Positions 1 through 9,005 of a stretch of 64,000 nucleotides of DNA are shown here, piece by piece. Where the stretch lies: positions 186,001 to 250,000 of the forward strand of contig JAIMBI010000001.1 in the NCBI GenBank assembly GCA_023565505.1, in the 5' to 3' direction. The position numbers and the translations under genes were made by a program. Every line of letters starts with the position of its first letter. The stretch's first letter is position 1. The notes beneath the pieces were generated by a model. That model made no database searches and was not told where the DNA came from. It saw nothing but the letters and a program-made list of their open reading frames with translations. Origin of the DNA: Actinomycetes bacterium. Its GTDB lineage: Bacteria > Bacillota > Sulfobacillia > Sulfobacillales > JAIMBI01.

Positions 1-42
1 CCCACACCAAGACGGTGGCCATCCGTCCGTAGCGGCACCGTC

Positions 43-870
43 ATGGACTGTGACCGGGGGACGCGGGCGGTCGAACCCGCCCGCGTCCGGATCGTCGACG
101 GGCGCGGGCGTCCCCTGGCGCTCGCCGTGGAGCGGTGGGGCAACGGACGCCCGTTGGTCCTGCTCCACGGCATGGGCTCGTGGCGAGCGATCTGGCGCGA
201 TTTCTGCCCCCCGTACGCCTGCGTGGCCCTCGACCTTCCCGGCTTCGGCGACTCGGACCTGCCGCGGGAGCGGCAGGACCTGTCCGACTACGCCGTCAGC
301 GTGGCCCGCGCCATCGAAGCCCTGGGGCTGCCCGAGCGGCCGGCGCTGGTCGGGCATTCGTTCGGGGCGATGGTCGCGGTGCAGGCGGCCGCCCGGTACC
401 GGGCGGCGGCGGCGCTGCTGTTGGTCGCCCCCGCGGGGTTCGTCGAGCCCGTCGGGGCGCTGTCGCCGACCCCGTGGCCGCTTTTGAACCGGCTGCTCAT
501 CTATCTCACGTCGGGCGACTGGTTCGGGCGGCGGATGGCCGAAGGCCTGGGCTTGGTGCCGGACCGGCTGTCGTCCGCCCAGCGCGAGGCCCTCCGCCGG
601 GGCTGGCGGCGGGCCCGGGAGATGGCCCGGATGGGTCGCTTCTACCGGTACCCCGAGATGGCGCGGGACGTCGCCCGGCTTTCGGTACCGGTCCATGTCG
701 TCGCCGGGGACCGCGACCCGCTGTTCCCCGTCGCCCGCCTGGCGCCGGCGCTTGCCGGCGTGGCCGTGACGTGGCTTCCGGGCGTGGGGCACGTCCCGAT
801 GCTCCAGGACCCCGAAGGGTTCGGCGCCGTGGCCACGGCGATCCTCGGGCGCCTCTATCCGCCCGCGTAG
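43..870 (+). CDS. alpha/beta hydrolase
   Basis: This 275-residue protein is a cytosolic alpha/beta-hydrolase fold enzyme; the substrate cannot be read from the sequence. The oxyanion segment LHGMG is at residues 41-45, the nucleophile elbow GHSFG at 104-108 (Ser106), the acid is probably Asp223 or Asp225 in the GDRDP segment, and the catalytic His is His250 in GVGH. The order and spacing of the triad are normal for the family and no signal peptide is visible. The start is the ATG at 43, a few bases inside the window, so an upstream partner gene could lie outside it. Its 3' end overlaps the convergent neighbour by 16 bp. It could be an esterase, a C-C hydrolase or a haloperoxidase-like enzyme. 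Confidence 0.85.
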   Translation: MDCDRGTRAVEPARVRIVDGRGRPLALAVERWGNGRPLVLLHGMGSWRAIWRDFCPPYACVALDLPGFGDSDLPRERQDLSDYAVSVARAIEALGLPERPALVGHSFGAMVAVQAAARYRAAAALLLVAPAGFVEPVGALSPTPWPLLNRLLIYLTSGDWFGRRMAEGLGLVPDRLSSAQREALRRGWRRAREMARMGRFYRYPEMARDVARLSVPVHVVAGDRDPLFPVARLAPALAGVAVTWLPGVGHVPMLQDPEGFGAVATAILGRLYPPA

Positions 871-2216
871 ACCACGCCGGTCCAGTGGGCCACCTCCGGG
901 TCCAGCGCGCAGAGGTCGCGGGGCGACAACTCCCGCACCGACCGGTGCCCCAGCGTCCGGAGCGCGATGGCCATCTCGGTGCGGCAGCTCTCCAGGAAGT
1001 TGACCAGGCCCTGGGCCGCGTCCGCCACATCGAGGGGGATGCGCGGCCGGGCGCGGTAGAAGACGAGATCTGTCGGCGGGTAGAGCGGCACCGCGGTGGT
1101 GATCTGCCGATGGGCCAGCGCGAACATGGCGATGGTACCGATCCCCACGGCGTCGGCTCCGAGCGCCAGAGCCTTCAGAATGTCGCCGGGTTCGCGGAAG
1201 CCGCCGGAAACCGCGAGGCTCACCCGGTCGCGGACTCCCGCCAGGTGCCGCACAGCCCGCCCCAGGGCCATCAACGTCGGAATGCCGAAATGGTCCGAGA
1301 GGGTGATGGGCGCGTTGCCCGTGGCGCCCTCGGTTCCGTCGACGACGACCACGTCGATCCCCGCCTCCAGGGCGACGTCGAGATCCCGCTCCAGGTCCTG
1401 CCCGGCGCCGAGTTTGAGCGCGATGGGGATGTCCGGCACGATGTCCCGGAGCCGCGCCACCAAATCCCGGAGGGAGATGCCGTCCCCCGGGTGGTCCCAG
1501 AAGAGATTGGCGTGGATGATGGGTCGGGCGTCGGGTGCCAAGCCCATGAGGCGCTTGATGTCCGGGGCCACCTCGGTCGGCGTCGCGACCACGGCGTTGC
1601 CGGGCATAGCCCCCTGTCCCACCTGGACCTCCACCATGTCCGCCTGGCGGAGGATGTGCGGGTCCCGGTTCCAGCTCCAGCGGCCGAACTGCAGGACATA
1701 GGTGTCCGCTCGGCGCCGTTCCTCTTCGAGGAACGGTCCCTGGCCGGAGTTGAGCGGGATCCGGGCCCGACCCGACGCGGTGGCCAGCGCGAGCCGAGCC
1801 TCGCGGGTGAGGGCCAGCCCGTAGGCCATTCCCGAGAGGTAGACCGGCATGGACAGCGCGAGCGGCCGGGCGGCGCGGGGGCCGAGTCGGACGGCCAAGT
1901 CGACCGGTTCGTCCGCCTCGAGGGGGCGCCGGGCGAGTTGAGCCGGGACGAAGGCCAGGTCGTCGAAGCCGTGGGCTGGCCGGGCGGACCCCATGGGACG
2001 GATCACCATGTCGCCGGTGGCGGCCCGCAGGCTCGAATAAAGGAAGTCCACGGGCGGCGTCGAGCGCAGGGAGAGGTACAGTTCCGCCAGCGTGTCGCTC
2101 ATGGGACGCGTCAGGAGGACCTGGATGGCCCGGCGGACCAACGCCGGGACGAAGGCGGCGATGCCGGCGAGGGTTAGCCCGACGACGATGAGGGCGCCGC
2201 CGACCACCGAGATCAT
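855..2216 (-). CDS. FMN-binding glutamate synthase-domain protein
   Basis: The 453-residue protein resembles stand-alone glutamate synthase central/FMN domain proteins (GltB-like C-terminal half without the amidotransferase domain). An N-terminal hydrophobic stretch at about residues 3-25 suggests a membrane anchor. The barrel core contains the DGTEGATG segment followed by the SGGFREPGDILKALALGADA phosphate-binding region expected for FMN. Family members are often annotated as glutamate synthase, but the true electron donor and substrate of single-domain versions are uncertain. No GltD-type small subunit lies nearby. The gene converges on the hydrolase, overlapping it by 16 bp, and is divided from the upstream phosphoesterase by 45 bp, so those two may be co-transcribed. 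Confidence 0.8.
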   Translation of the reverse strand: MISVVGGALIVVGLTLAGIAAFVPALVRRAIQVLLTRPMSDTLAELYLSLRSTPPVDFLYSSLRAATGDMVIRPMGSARPAHGFDDLAFVPAQLARRPLEADEPVDLAVRLGPRAARPLALSMPVYLSGMAYGLALTREARLALATASGRARIPLNSGQGPFLEEERRRADTYVLQFGRWSWNRDPHILRQADMVEVQVGQGAMPGNAVVATPTEVAPDIKRLMGLAPDARPIIHANLFWDHPGDGISLRDLVARLRDIVPDIPIALKLGAGQDLERDLDVALEAGIDVVVVDGTEGATGNAPITLSDHFGIPTLMALGRAVRHLAGVRDRVSLAVSGGFREPGDILKALALGADAVGIGTIAMFALAHRQITTAVPLYPPTDLVFYRARPRIPLDVADAAQGLVNFLESCRTEMAIALRTLGHRSVRELSPRDLCALDPEVAHWTGVVYAGG

Positions 2217-2261
2217 GGCGCTTCGGACCTCCTCGGGACCAGTGTGTCCCGGCGGCGGCCG

Positions 2262-3266
2262 CTAGATGCCGAACTCCCCGGCCACCTGCGCCAGGGTGTC
2301 CCAGGTCCGCACGATCCAGGCGGGCGGCCAGGGTACCAGGGGCAAGGGGAGGACGTCCCGGGGCGCGGACCGGATCAGTCCCCGGAGGGAGGGAGCCTCG
2401 GCGTCGCGGAAGGTCAGCGGCTCGAGGTCGAGGATCTCTTCGACCAGCTTGAGCAGGCTGAGCCCCGTGCACGGGACCGGCTCCGGGCCGGGGGCGGTGT
2501 GCGCCGAGAAGATCCAGGCCGGCACCCTGAAGCCGTCCCGGAACGGCGTGCCGTCTTCCCAGAACTCCACGATGGGCGGCCAGAGATGGTCGTAGTAGCC
2601 GCCCCAGTCGTCGAACACCACGACGGTGAGCGTGGAGAGCCACTGAGGCCCCCGACGGATCGCGTCGAGCACGTGGCTCAGGAACGCTGCCGCCCACGGC
2701 CAGGGCATGGGCGGGTGGCCGGACAGGGCGAACGGCGGGATCACCCACGCCAGAGCGGGCAGGCGGCCGGTGCGGGCGTCCTCGAACAACGCGGACCAGG
2801 CTTGGATCTCGGGGCGTCCGCGCAGTTGGGGCAAGAGCGCCGGACCCCCGTCGGTCCGGCCGGAGTAGGCTTTCCACGGGAGCGCCCGCCGGTCGAGCCG
2901 GTCGAAGACCGAGGTCAACGAGGGGATCGCCGACAACGGGGCGTTGGTGACGAACGGGGAATCAGCGCACATGAGCATCAGGTGGTTGGGCAGGGACGGG
3001 CCCCGGACGGCCGAGAAGCAGTGCGTCAGGAGCGTGGCCGTCTCCGCGAACTGCCGGAACCACCCCGCCGCCGAGGCGGGGACGGCGCAGCGGCATCCCG
3101 GGCCGCCCACGCCGGCGAGGGCGGCCCGGTGGCCGTTGTCGCAGAGGCGGCCGACCACCGGGCAGCAGGGGGCCAGGCGCACCGGGACCAGATGGGGATC
3201 GCTGCCGTAGAGTGCGTCGAACGTCAGGTTCTCCATGACCACGACCACCACGTGTTCGATGGCCAA
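2262..3266 (-). CDS. phosphoesterase / phospholipase C-like family protein
   Basis: A 334-residue protein of the phosphoesterase family that includes bacterial acid phosphatase AcpA and non-haemolytic phospholipase C. The N-terminus carries the metal-site signature as VVVVVMENLTFDALYG, followed by the PNHLML segment near residue 90 and the FDDWGGYYDHL metal-binding segment near residue 210. These enzymes usually hydrolyse phosphomonoesters or phosphodiesters outside the cytoplasm, but no signal peptide is present: the protein starts directly with the catalytic strand, so it may be cytoplasmic or use a non-classical route. A Cys-rich patch (CC, C, C) follows at about residues 33-62. The specific substrate is unknown. 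Confidence 0.75.
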   Translation of the reverse strand: MAIEHVVVVVMENLTFDALYGSDPHLVPVRLAPCCPVVGRLCDNGHRAALAGVGGPGCRCAVPASAAGWFRQFAETATLLTHCFSAVRGPSLPNHLMLMCADSPFVTNAPLSAIPSLTSVFDRLDRRALPWKAYSGRTDGGPALLPQLRGRPEIQAWSALFEDARTGRLPALAWVIPPFALSGHPPMPWPWAAAFLSHVLDAIRRGPQWLSTLTVVVFDDWGGYYDHLWPPIVEFWEDGTPFRDGFRVPAWIFSAHTAPGPEPVPCTGLSLLKLVEEILDLEPLTFRDAEAPSLRGLIRSAPRDVLPLPLVPWPPAWIVRTWDTLAQVAGEFGI

Positions 3267-3357
3267 CGACCTCGCCCCCGCCGGCAGCGTATGAACCGGC
3301 GGCGGAGCGGGTCACCGCCGGGCAGGCTTTCGGCCTCCCGACGGCGAACCCCCGGTC

Positions 3358-4008
3358 ATGGCCTACACGAATACGCTGCCGCCGGCCTTGGAGCCCCTGG
3401 CGGAACGACTGCGCGCCCATACCATCCCGGCCGTCGCGGACTGCGAGCGGCCCGCGGCGGTGCTGGTCCCGGTCGTGCCGGGGGCGGACGACGTGGACGT
3501 GCTCCTTATCCGGCGCCCGGACGACCTCCACGAACATGCCGGGCAGATGGCGTGCCCCGGGGGGTCGTGGGACGCGACGGACCCGACGCTCTGGGCCACC
3601 GCCCTGCGCGAGGCGGAGGAGGAAGTGGGCATCCCGCCGGGAGCCGTCGCTTGCGTGGGGCCGCTGCCGGCAGTCTACATCCCGCGCACGCGCTTTACGT
3701 TGGTGCCGTTCGTCGGGTGGCTCGCCCGCCGGCCTGTCCTCCGACCCGAGCCCCGCGAGGTGGCGGCGGCCTTCTGGGTTCCGCTGGGCGCCCTGCGCCG
3801 GACCCGACGGACGGTCGTGCGGGTCCGGGGCGGCGTGACCGGCCCCTTCCCCGAGTTCGAATTGGCCGAAGGACGGGTCTGGGGGGCGACGGCGATCTTC
3901 CTCGACACCCTCCTCGCCCTCTGGCCCCCGGCCGAGGTGGACCGCCTGATGGGGGAGATCGGGAGGACCGACGGTGGAGCGTTCCGTGGAGACCCCGCTC
4001 AGGATTGA
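3358..4008 (+). CDS. Nudix hydrolase, CoA pyrophosphatase type
   Basis: A 216-residue Nudix protein. The Nudix box is visible as the CPGG segment followed by REAEEEVGI around residues 66-91, with the Glu cluster that binds Mg or Mn. Just upstream lies a LLIRRPDDLHEHAGQM segment resembling the extra NuCoA motif of CoA and acyl-CoA diphosphatases, so cleavage of CoA to 3',5'-ADP and phosphopantetheine is the best guess. It starts at ATG 3358 after a 91-bp divergent intergenic region shared with the phosphoesterase. Its 3' end overlaps the MenC-like gene by 35 bp, implying translational coupling. Confidence 0.85.
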   Translation: MAYTNTLPPALEPLAERLRAHTIPAVADCERPAAVLVPVVPGADDVDVLLIRRPDDLHEHAGQMACPGGSWDATDPTLWATALREAEEEVGIPPGAVACVGPLPAVYIPRTRFTLVPFVGWLARRPVLRPEPREVAAAFWVPLGALRRTRRTVVRVRGGVTGPFPEFELAEGRVWGATAIFLDTLLALWPPAEVDRLMGEIGRTDGGAFRGDPAQD

Positions 4009-5110
4009 GCGGATCAGCTTGGACGAGGTGGCCCTGCCGCTCCGCGAGCCCCTCCAAGCGGCCTGGGGCGCCGAGCCGGTGCGCCGCTTCTGGCTCGTCG
4101 GCGTGCATGCCGACGGGTTGAGCGGCTGGGCGGAGACGGTGGCGGGCGACGCGCCGCTGTACGCCGAGGAAACCCACGCCGGCGTGGCGGATGTGGTCCG
4201 CCGCCACCTGGGGCCTCGCCTCATGGCCGAGCCGCTGGCCCGGCCGGAGGACGCCGCCGGGCGGCTGGCGGCCGTGCGGGGCAACCGCATGGCCAAGGCG
4301 GGCCTCGAGATGGCGGTGTGGGACTGGTTCGCCCGGCGCCGGGGGGAGCCGCTCTGGCGGCTTATCGGCGGCCGGGGCGGCGAGGTCCCCGCCGGCATCG
4401 TCTTGGGGTTCGCGCCGCTCGACGTCTTGGTCCGGCGGGCCGAGGCGGCCTGGGCGGCCGGGTACCGTCGGATCAAGCTCAAGATTCGGCCGGGGTTCGA
4501 CCGCGAGCCGCTCGAGGCGGTGCGGCGGGCGCTGCCCGACGCCGTGCTCGCGGCCGACGCCAACGGGTCGTATCGGCGGACGGACACCGAGGCCATCCGG
4601 GCCCTGGACCCGCTGCACCTGGACTTCCTGGAGCAACCCCTGCCGCCGGAGGACCTCGTCGGCCACGCCCGCCTGCAGGCGCAGCTTCGGACACCCGTGG
4701 CGCTCGACGAGTCCGTCCGCTGCCGGGAGGACGCGGAGACGGCGTGGTCCCTGCGGGCTGCCCGCATCTTCAACGTCAAGCCGGGACGGGTAGGGGGCCT
4801 GGCGGAGGTCAGGCGGATAGCCCGCTGGGCCGCTCCGGCGGGCGCGTCCCTGTGGTGCGGCGGGATGCTCGAGTCGGGGGTGGGACGGGCGGCGGCGCTC
4901 CACGTCGCCTCGCTGGCCGCCTTCGACCGCCCTCCCGACCTGTCCGCCTCGTCCCGCTACTTCGCGGTGGATTTGGTCGTCACACCGTTCGAGCTCACCC
5001 CGCAGGGCACGCTCCGGGTCCCGGACGGTCCCGGCATCGGTGTCGTGCCGGACCCCGACCGGCTCCGCCGCTTCCGCACCGGGGGCTTCGCGCTCCGTCC
5101 GGGGGAGTGA
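3974..5110 (+). CDS. menC: o-succinylbenzoate synthase / N-succinylamino acid racemase family enzyme
   Basis: A 378-residue enolase-superfamily enzyme of the MenC/NSAR type. The catalytic pair KLK is at Lys168 and Lys170, metal ligands are Asp195 (DANGSY), Glu220 (EQPL) and Asp245 (DES), and the second base is Lys269 in NVKPGRVGG. The downstream WCGGMLESGVGRA segment is typical of the MenC subgroup from Gram-positives. It would dehydrate SHCHC to o-succinylbenzoate in menaquinone synthesis, or racemise N-succinylamino acids; many members do both. The start is a GTG at 3974, inside the end of the Nudix gene. No other men genes are in the window, so the pathway role is inferred from family only. 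Confidence 0.8.
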   Translation: MERSVETPLRIERISLDEVALPLREPLQAAWGAEPVRRFWLVGVHADGLSGWAETVAGDAPLYAEETHAGVADVVRRHLGPRLMAEPLARPEDAAGRLAAVRGNRMAKAGLEMAVWDWFARRRGEPLWRLIGGRGGEVPAGIVLGFAPLDVLVRRAEAAWAAGYRRIKLKIRPGFDREPLEAVRRALPDAVLAADANGSYRRTDTEAIRALDPLHLDFLEQPLPPEDLVGHARLQAQLRTPVALDESVRCREDAETAWSLRAARIFNVKPGRVGGLAEVRRIARWAAPAGASLWCGGMLESGVGRAAALHVASLAAFDRPPDLSASSRYFAVDLVVTPFELTPQGTLRVPDGPGIGVVPDPDRLRRFRTGGFALRPGE

Positions 5111-5172
5111 CCGGTGTCCCCGAGGGGCCCCGCACCGTCCCGAGCGCCCCGGCTTCGGCTACACTAGTCGTG

Positions 5173-6102
5173 ATGGACGCACGATGGCGGATTCTGGTGT
5201 GGGGGCCGGACAGCCATGAGGCGGTCCGCCGCTTCCGGGCGGCCCGACCCGATGTCGACTGGGTGGCGGCCGACCGGGTCGACGAGGTGCCTCCGACGTC
5301 TTTCGACGCCGTGTTCGGCTCCGAGGTGCCGGCGGCTGTGTTCGGGCGGATTTCGGGTGTGCGGTGGGTCCAATGGTGGGCGGCGGGCGTGGACGACGCG
5401 GTCGGGGTGCCGGACGACGCGGTGCTGACCCGCATGGTCGGGGTGTTCACCCGCGACATGGCCGAATATGTGTTGGCTTGTGTGCTGGACTGGGTGAAGG
5501 GCTTCGCCGTGGCCCGGGCGCAACAGGCCGAGCGGCGTTGGACCCCGTATCCGGTAGGTACGGTGGCCGGCCTGCGGGTGGGCGTCGCGGGAAGTGGTCA
5601 GGTGGGCGCGGGGGTCGCCCAGTTGCTCGACCAGTTGGGCGCGGAAGTGACGCTGTTGGCCCGGGAGCCGCGGGCCTTGCCCGTGGCCGGGGCGGTCTTC
5701 GGCGCGGACGCCGTGGAGGCCTTCCTGGGCGGTCTGAGCGTCCTCGTCCTCGCTCTTCCGTTGACCGACGCCACCCGCGGCTTTCTCAACCGGGAGCGCC
5801 TGGCCCTGTTGCGGCCGGGCACGGTCGTCATCAACGTGGGGCGCGGCGCCTTGATCGACGAAGAGGCGTTGTGGGACGCCCTCGAGGCGGGCCGCGTGGC
5901 CCACGCGTACCTGGACGTGGCGTGGGAGGAGCCGCTACCGCCGTCGTCGCGGTGGTGGAATCATCCGCGCGTGACGCTCACGCCGCACGTCGCCGGGCCG
6001 ACGCGACTCGCGGAGGCCGTGAACTACAGTCTGGGCAACCTGACCCGTTGGGAGCAGGGCAAACCGCTCCGGGGGGTCGTCGACCGCGTCAGGGGGTATT
6101 GA
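5173..6102 (+). CDS. D-isomer-specific 2-hydroxyacid dehydrogenase
   Basis: A 309-residue NAD(P)-dependent dehydrogenase of the D-2-hydroxyacid family (glycerate, phosphoglycerate or glyoxylate reductase type). The Rossmann motif appears as GVAGSGQVGAG near residues 137-147, the catalytic Arg region as NVGRGALIDE, an acidic residue follows in the AYLDVAWEEPLP stretch, and the His lies in LTPHVAG close to the C-terminus. The ATG at 5173 has no obvious Shine-Dalgarno sequence. A TACACT hexamer at 5160-5165 could be a -10 element giving a nearly leaderless message (weak inference). The stop codon is followed after one base by the next gene's GTG, so the two are coupled. Confidence 0.85.
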   Translation: MDARWRILVWGPDSHEAVRRFRAARPDVDWVAADRVDEVPPTSFDAVFGSEVPAAVFGRISGVRWVQWWAAGVDDAVGVPDDAVLTRMVGVFTRDMAEYVLACVLDWVKGFAVARAQQAERRWTPYPVGTVAGLRVGVAGSGQVGAGVAQLLDQLGAEVTLLAREPRALPVAGAVFGADAVEAFLGGLSVLVLALPLTDATRGFLNRERLALLRPGTVVINVGRGALIDEEALWDALEAGRVAHAYLDVAWEEPLPPSSRWWNHPRVTLTPHVAGPTRLAEAVNYSLGNLTRWEQGKPLRGVVDRVRGY

Positions 6103-6103
6103 G

Positions 6104-6940
6104 GTGGAGGTCTGGGCGCTCGTCGGCGCGAGCGGGACGGGCAAGAGCCACCGCGCGCCGATGGTAGCCGCCGACCACGGGATCGACATGATCCTGGACG
6201 ACGGCCTGTTGGTCCGGGGCGGTCGCATCGTCGCCGGACGGTCGGCCAAGCGGGAGGAGACGATGCTGGCCGCCGTCAAGCGCGCAGTGCTGGACGACCC
6301 CGAGCACGCCGAGGAGATCCGACGGGCGTTGGCGGTGTTCCAGCCGGAACGCCTCCTGGTGCTGGGGACCTCCCTCCACATGGTCCGGCATGTGCTCGCC
6401 GCCCTGGGGCTCCAGGACGAGCCGCTGCACGTCATCCGCATCGAGGACGTGGCGTCGCCCGACGAGATTCGGGCCGCCCAGGCCACGCGCCAGCAACAGG
6501 GCAAACACGTCATTCCGGCCCCCACCTTCGAGGTGCGCCGGACGTTCTCGGGCTACCTGGTCGACCCGCTCCGCTCGATTCTCCGGCGCCACGAGCAGCG
6601 TCGGGTGGTCGAGCGGTCCGTGGTTCGCCCCACCTATTCGGGCCTCGGGCGCTTCTACATCGCCGATACCGTGGTGTACGCCCTCGCCGCCCACGCCGCG
6701 GCCCGCGTCCCGGGCGTCGCCCGCGTGCTTAAGACGACCATGACCTCCTGGCCCGACGGGGTGACGCTCAACCTGGAGCTCGCGGTGCGCGCCGGATACG
6801 TCCTGCCCGAGGTGCTCCACGCCGTGCAGGGGGCGGTGCGCGAGGCGGTGGAGCACGCGACCGCCCTGTACGTCCTGGCGGTCGATGTCACGGCACGGCG
6901 GATCCTGATGGAACCCGAGCCGACGGCGGCCCGGTCCTGA
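6104..6940 (+). CDS. P-loop NTPase fused to an Asp23/Gls24-like domain
   Basis: A 278-residue two-part protein. Residues 1 to about 165 form a small P-loop kinase-like domain with Walker A GASGTGKS at 8-15 and a possible Walker B-type ILDDG at 30-34. Residues about 172-268 look like an Asp23/Gls24 envelope-stress domain: ADTVVYALAAHAAARVPGV at its start, then a short beta pair and PEVLHAVQGAVREAVEH, matching the usual 'VQxxVxxxVxxxTG' helix. The start is a GTG at 6104, one base after the upstream stop, and phoP begins 13 bp downstream. Function is unknown; a nucleotide-dependent partner of cell-envelope or translation-stress proteins is possible. Domain identity of the C-terminal half is inferred by eye. 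Confidence 0.65.
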   Translation: MEVWALVGASGTGKSHRAPMVAADHGIDMILDDGLLVRGGRIVAGRSAKREETMLAAVKRAVLDDPEHAEEIRRALAVFQPERLLVLGTSLHMVRHVLAALGLQDEPLHVIRIEDVASPDEIRAAQATRQQQGKHVIPAPTFEVRRTFSGYLVDPLRSILRRHEQRRVVERSVVRPTYSGLGRFYIADTVVYALAAHAAARVPGVARVLKTTMTSWPDGVTLNLELAVRAGYVLPEVLHAVQGAVREAVEHATALYVLAVDVTARRILMEPEPTAARS

Positions 6941-6953
6941 GGGGGGCGGGGCC

Positions 6954-7631
6954 ATGCGCGGCAAGGTGCTCGTAGTCGACGACGAGCCGGCCATCCAGGA
7001 GTTGGTCCGGTTCGCGTTGGAGCGCGAAGGCTTCGAGGTCAGCGTGGCCCAGGACGGGTGGGCCGCTCTCGCCGAGGCGGAGCGCCTCAAGCCCGACCTG
7101 GTCGTGCTGGACCTCATGCTGCCGGGACTGAACGGCTTCGAGGTCTGCCGCGCCCTTCGGGCGACGTCGGACGTGCCGGTGCTCATGCTGACGGCCCGTA
7201 AGGAGGAGAGCGACCGCGTTCAGGGCCTCGACCTCGGCGCGGACGACTACGTCACGAAACCCTTCTCGCCGCGGGAACTGGCCGCGCGGGTCAAGGCCAT
7301 CCTGCGCCGCGTGCGCGGGCCAGAGCGCGAGACGGCCGCCGAGACGGGTCTCGTGGTCGACGCCGAACGGCGCCGCGTCCTGCTCGACGGACAGCCCGTG
7401 GAGCTCACCTATACCGAATTCGAGCTGCTGCGGGTCCTGGCGGCGCATCCCGGCCGGGTTTTCACCCGCGACGAACTCCTCACCCGGGTGTGGGGAGCCG
7501 ATTTCTACGGCGATGCCCGGACGGTCGACGTGCACATCCGGCACCTCCGCGAGAAACTGCACGAGGACCCCATGGCGCCCCGGTTCATCGAAACCGTTCG
7601 GGGCGTCGGCTACCGCTTCCGGGAAGTATGA
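6954..7631 (+). CDS. phoP: PhoP/PhoB-type response regulator
   Basis: A 225-residue OmpR-family regulator. The receiver domain has the acidic pair DD at 9-10, phospho-acceptor Asp53 in VVLDLMLPG and Lys102 in TKPFSP. A winged-helix DNA-binding domain follows from about residue 130, ending in the usual GVGYRF motif. Its position directly upstream of a PhoR-like kinase and pstSCAB-phoU identifies it as the phosphate-starvation regulator that activates high-affinity phosphate uptake. The ATG at 6954 follows a GGGGCGGGGCC stretch. The stop overlaps the kinase start as ATGA. Confidence 0.92.
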   Translation: MRGKVLVVDDEPAIQELVRFALEREGFEVSVAQDGWAALAEAERLKPDLVVLDLMLPGLNGFEVCRALRATSDVPVLMLTARKEESDRVQGLDLGADDYVTKPFSPRELAARVKAILRRVRGPERETAAETGLVVDAERRRVLLDGQPVELTYTEFELLRVLAAHPGRVFTRDELLTRVWGADFYGDARTVDVHIRHLREKLHEDPMAPRFIETVRGVGYRFREV

Positions 7632-8995
7632 ACGCACCGCGCCGCGACTGGGTCGTGCCGCTCGGGCTGGCGGTCCTGGCCACGGCGGCGCTGGCGGTCA
7701 ACCAAGGTTCGGCTCCCGACGGGTGGGTCATCCTGGCGGTGGCGTGGATCTGGGCCATCCGGGCCGCCGTCCGGGCCCACCGCTACGCCCGGGTCCTGGC
7801 CGACAATGTAACCCTCCTGTTCGAAACGGTCGAGCGGTGGGCCGGCGGAGACCTGTCGGCCCGCGTCTACCTGGACGCCGACGACCCGTTGGACGCGCTG
7901 GCCCACGGAATGAACCGGGTGGCGGAGGTGCTGGCGGAGCGCACGCGGGACCTGACCGAGGACAAGGAACGCCTCGAAGCGATCGTCGGCAGCATGGCCA
8001 ACGGGATCCTCATCGTCGACCGGGCCCTGTACGTGACCCTCATCAACCGGGCGGCTCAGCTCATCTTCCGCCTGGGGGACCAGGAGGTGGTCGGCCGCCA
8101 CGTCCTCGAGGTCATCCGCGCCACGGCCATCGAGAACGCGTTGCAACAGGTGACGCGTAACGGGACGCCGGTGGTGGTCGAGTGGGCGCCCGACCCCAAC
8201 GAGGACACCCTCATCGAGTGCAGCATGGCGCCGGTGGGACAGCCGGGCGGCGGCTACGGGGCCGTGTTGGTGGCCCGGGACATCACCCTGCAGCGGCGGA
8301 CCGACCGCATGCGGGCCGACTTCGTGGCCAACGTGTCGCATGAACTGCAGACGCCGCTCACGACCATCATCGGGTTCACCGAGGCGCTCGTAGACGACGT
8401 GCCGCCCCCGCCCGACCAGGCCCGCCGCTTCCTGGAACTCATCCACAGCGAGGCGGTGCGGCTGTCGCGACTGGTGGACGACCTCTTGGCGCTGTCCCGG
8501 CTGGAACACCACAGCGTGCCCGTCCGTCGCGAACCCGTGGACCTGCGCGCGCTCGCCGACCAGGTGGCGCTGCAGATGACCACCCGGGCGGCGGCGGCCG
8601 GCCTGTCCCTCACGACCGCAGGTCCCGCCGGTGTGCGGGTTTGGGGCGACCCGGACCTGCTGAAGGAAGTTCTCCTCAACCTCGTCTCCAACGCCATCCA
8701 GTACACCCCCGCCGGGGGGCGGGTCACCGTGACCACGAGCCTCGCGGGGGGATACGGCCGGTGGGAGGTGGAGGACACCGGCATCGGGATCCCGGCCGCC
8801 GATCTGCCGCGCATCTTCGAACGCTTCTACCGCGTGGACAAGGACCGCAGCCGACGCTCGGGCGGCACGGGCCTGGGGCTGGCGATTGTCAAGCACATCT
8901 TGGAACTGTTGGACGGCCGCGTCTTCGTCCAGTCCGAGCCGGGGCGCGGCAGCCGCTTCACGGTGGAGCTGCCGGCGGTGCAGGAATCCGGGTAG
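7628..8995 (+). CDS. phoR: PhoR-type sensor histidine kinase
   Basis: A 455-residue sensor kinase starting at the ATG that overlaps the phoP stop. Two short hydrophobic segments (about 8-25 and 31-46) form a membrane hairpin with almost no extracytoplasmic loop, followed by a HAMP-like region (55-110), a PAS domain (about 115-225), the dimerisation/phosphoacceptor helix with His238 in SHELQTPLTT, and an ATPase domain (about 345-450) with DTGIGI and the GTGLGLAI G2 box. The minimal periplasmic loop fits PhoR proteins that sense phosphate through the Pst transporter and PhoU rather than directly. It has Gln where most kinases have Arg in the H-box (HELQTP). pstS begins 10 bp downstream. Confidence 0.92.
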   Translation: MNAPRRDWVVPLGLAVLATAALAVNQGSAPDGWVILAVAWIWAIRAAVRAHRYARVLADNVTLLFETVERWAGGDLSARVYLDADDPLDALAHGMNRVAEVLAERTRDLTEDKERLEAIVGSMANGILIVDRALYVTLINRAAQLIFRLGDQEVVGRHVLEVIRATAIENALQQVTRNGTPVVVEWAPDPNEDTLIECSMAPVGQPGGGYGAVLVARDITLQRRTDRMRADFVANVSHELQTPLTTIIGFTEALVDDVPPPPDQARRFLELIHSEAVRLSRLVDDLLALSRLEHHSVPVRREPVDLRALADQVALQMTTRAAAAGLSLTTAGPAGVRVWGDPDLLKEVLLNLVSNAIQYTPAGGRVTVTTSLAGGYGRWEVEDTGIGIPAADLPRIFERFYRVDKDRSRRSGGTGLGLAIVKHILELLDGRVFVQSEPGRGSRFTVELPAVQESG

Positions 8996-9005
8996 CCTAG
9001 AGGGC

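Noticed and set aside
135-2177. 680-codon open frame on the plus strand
   Set aside because: Lies across two clear genes on both strands, is very rich in Arg, Gly and Pro and has no family features; a shadow caused by high GC.
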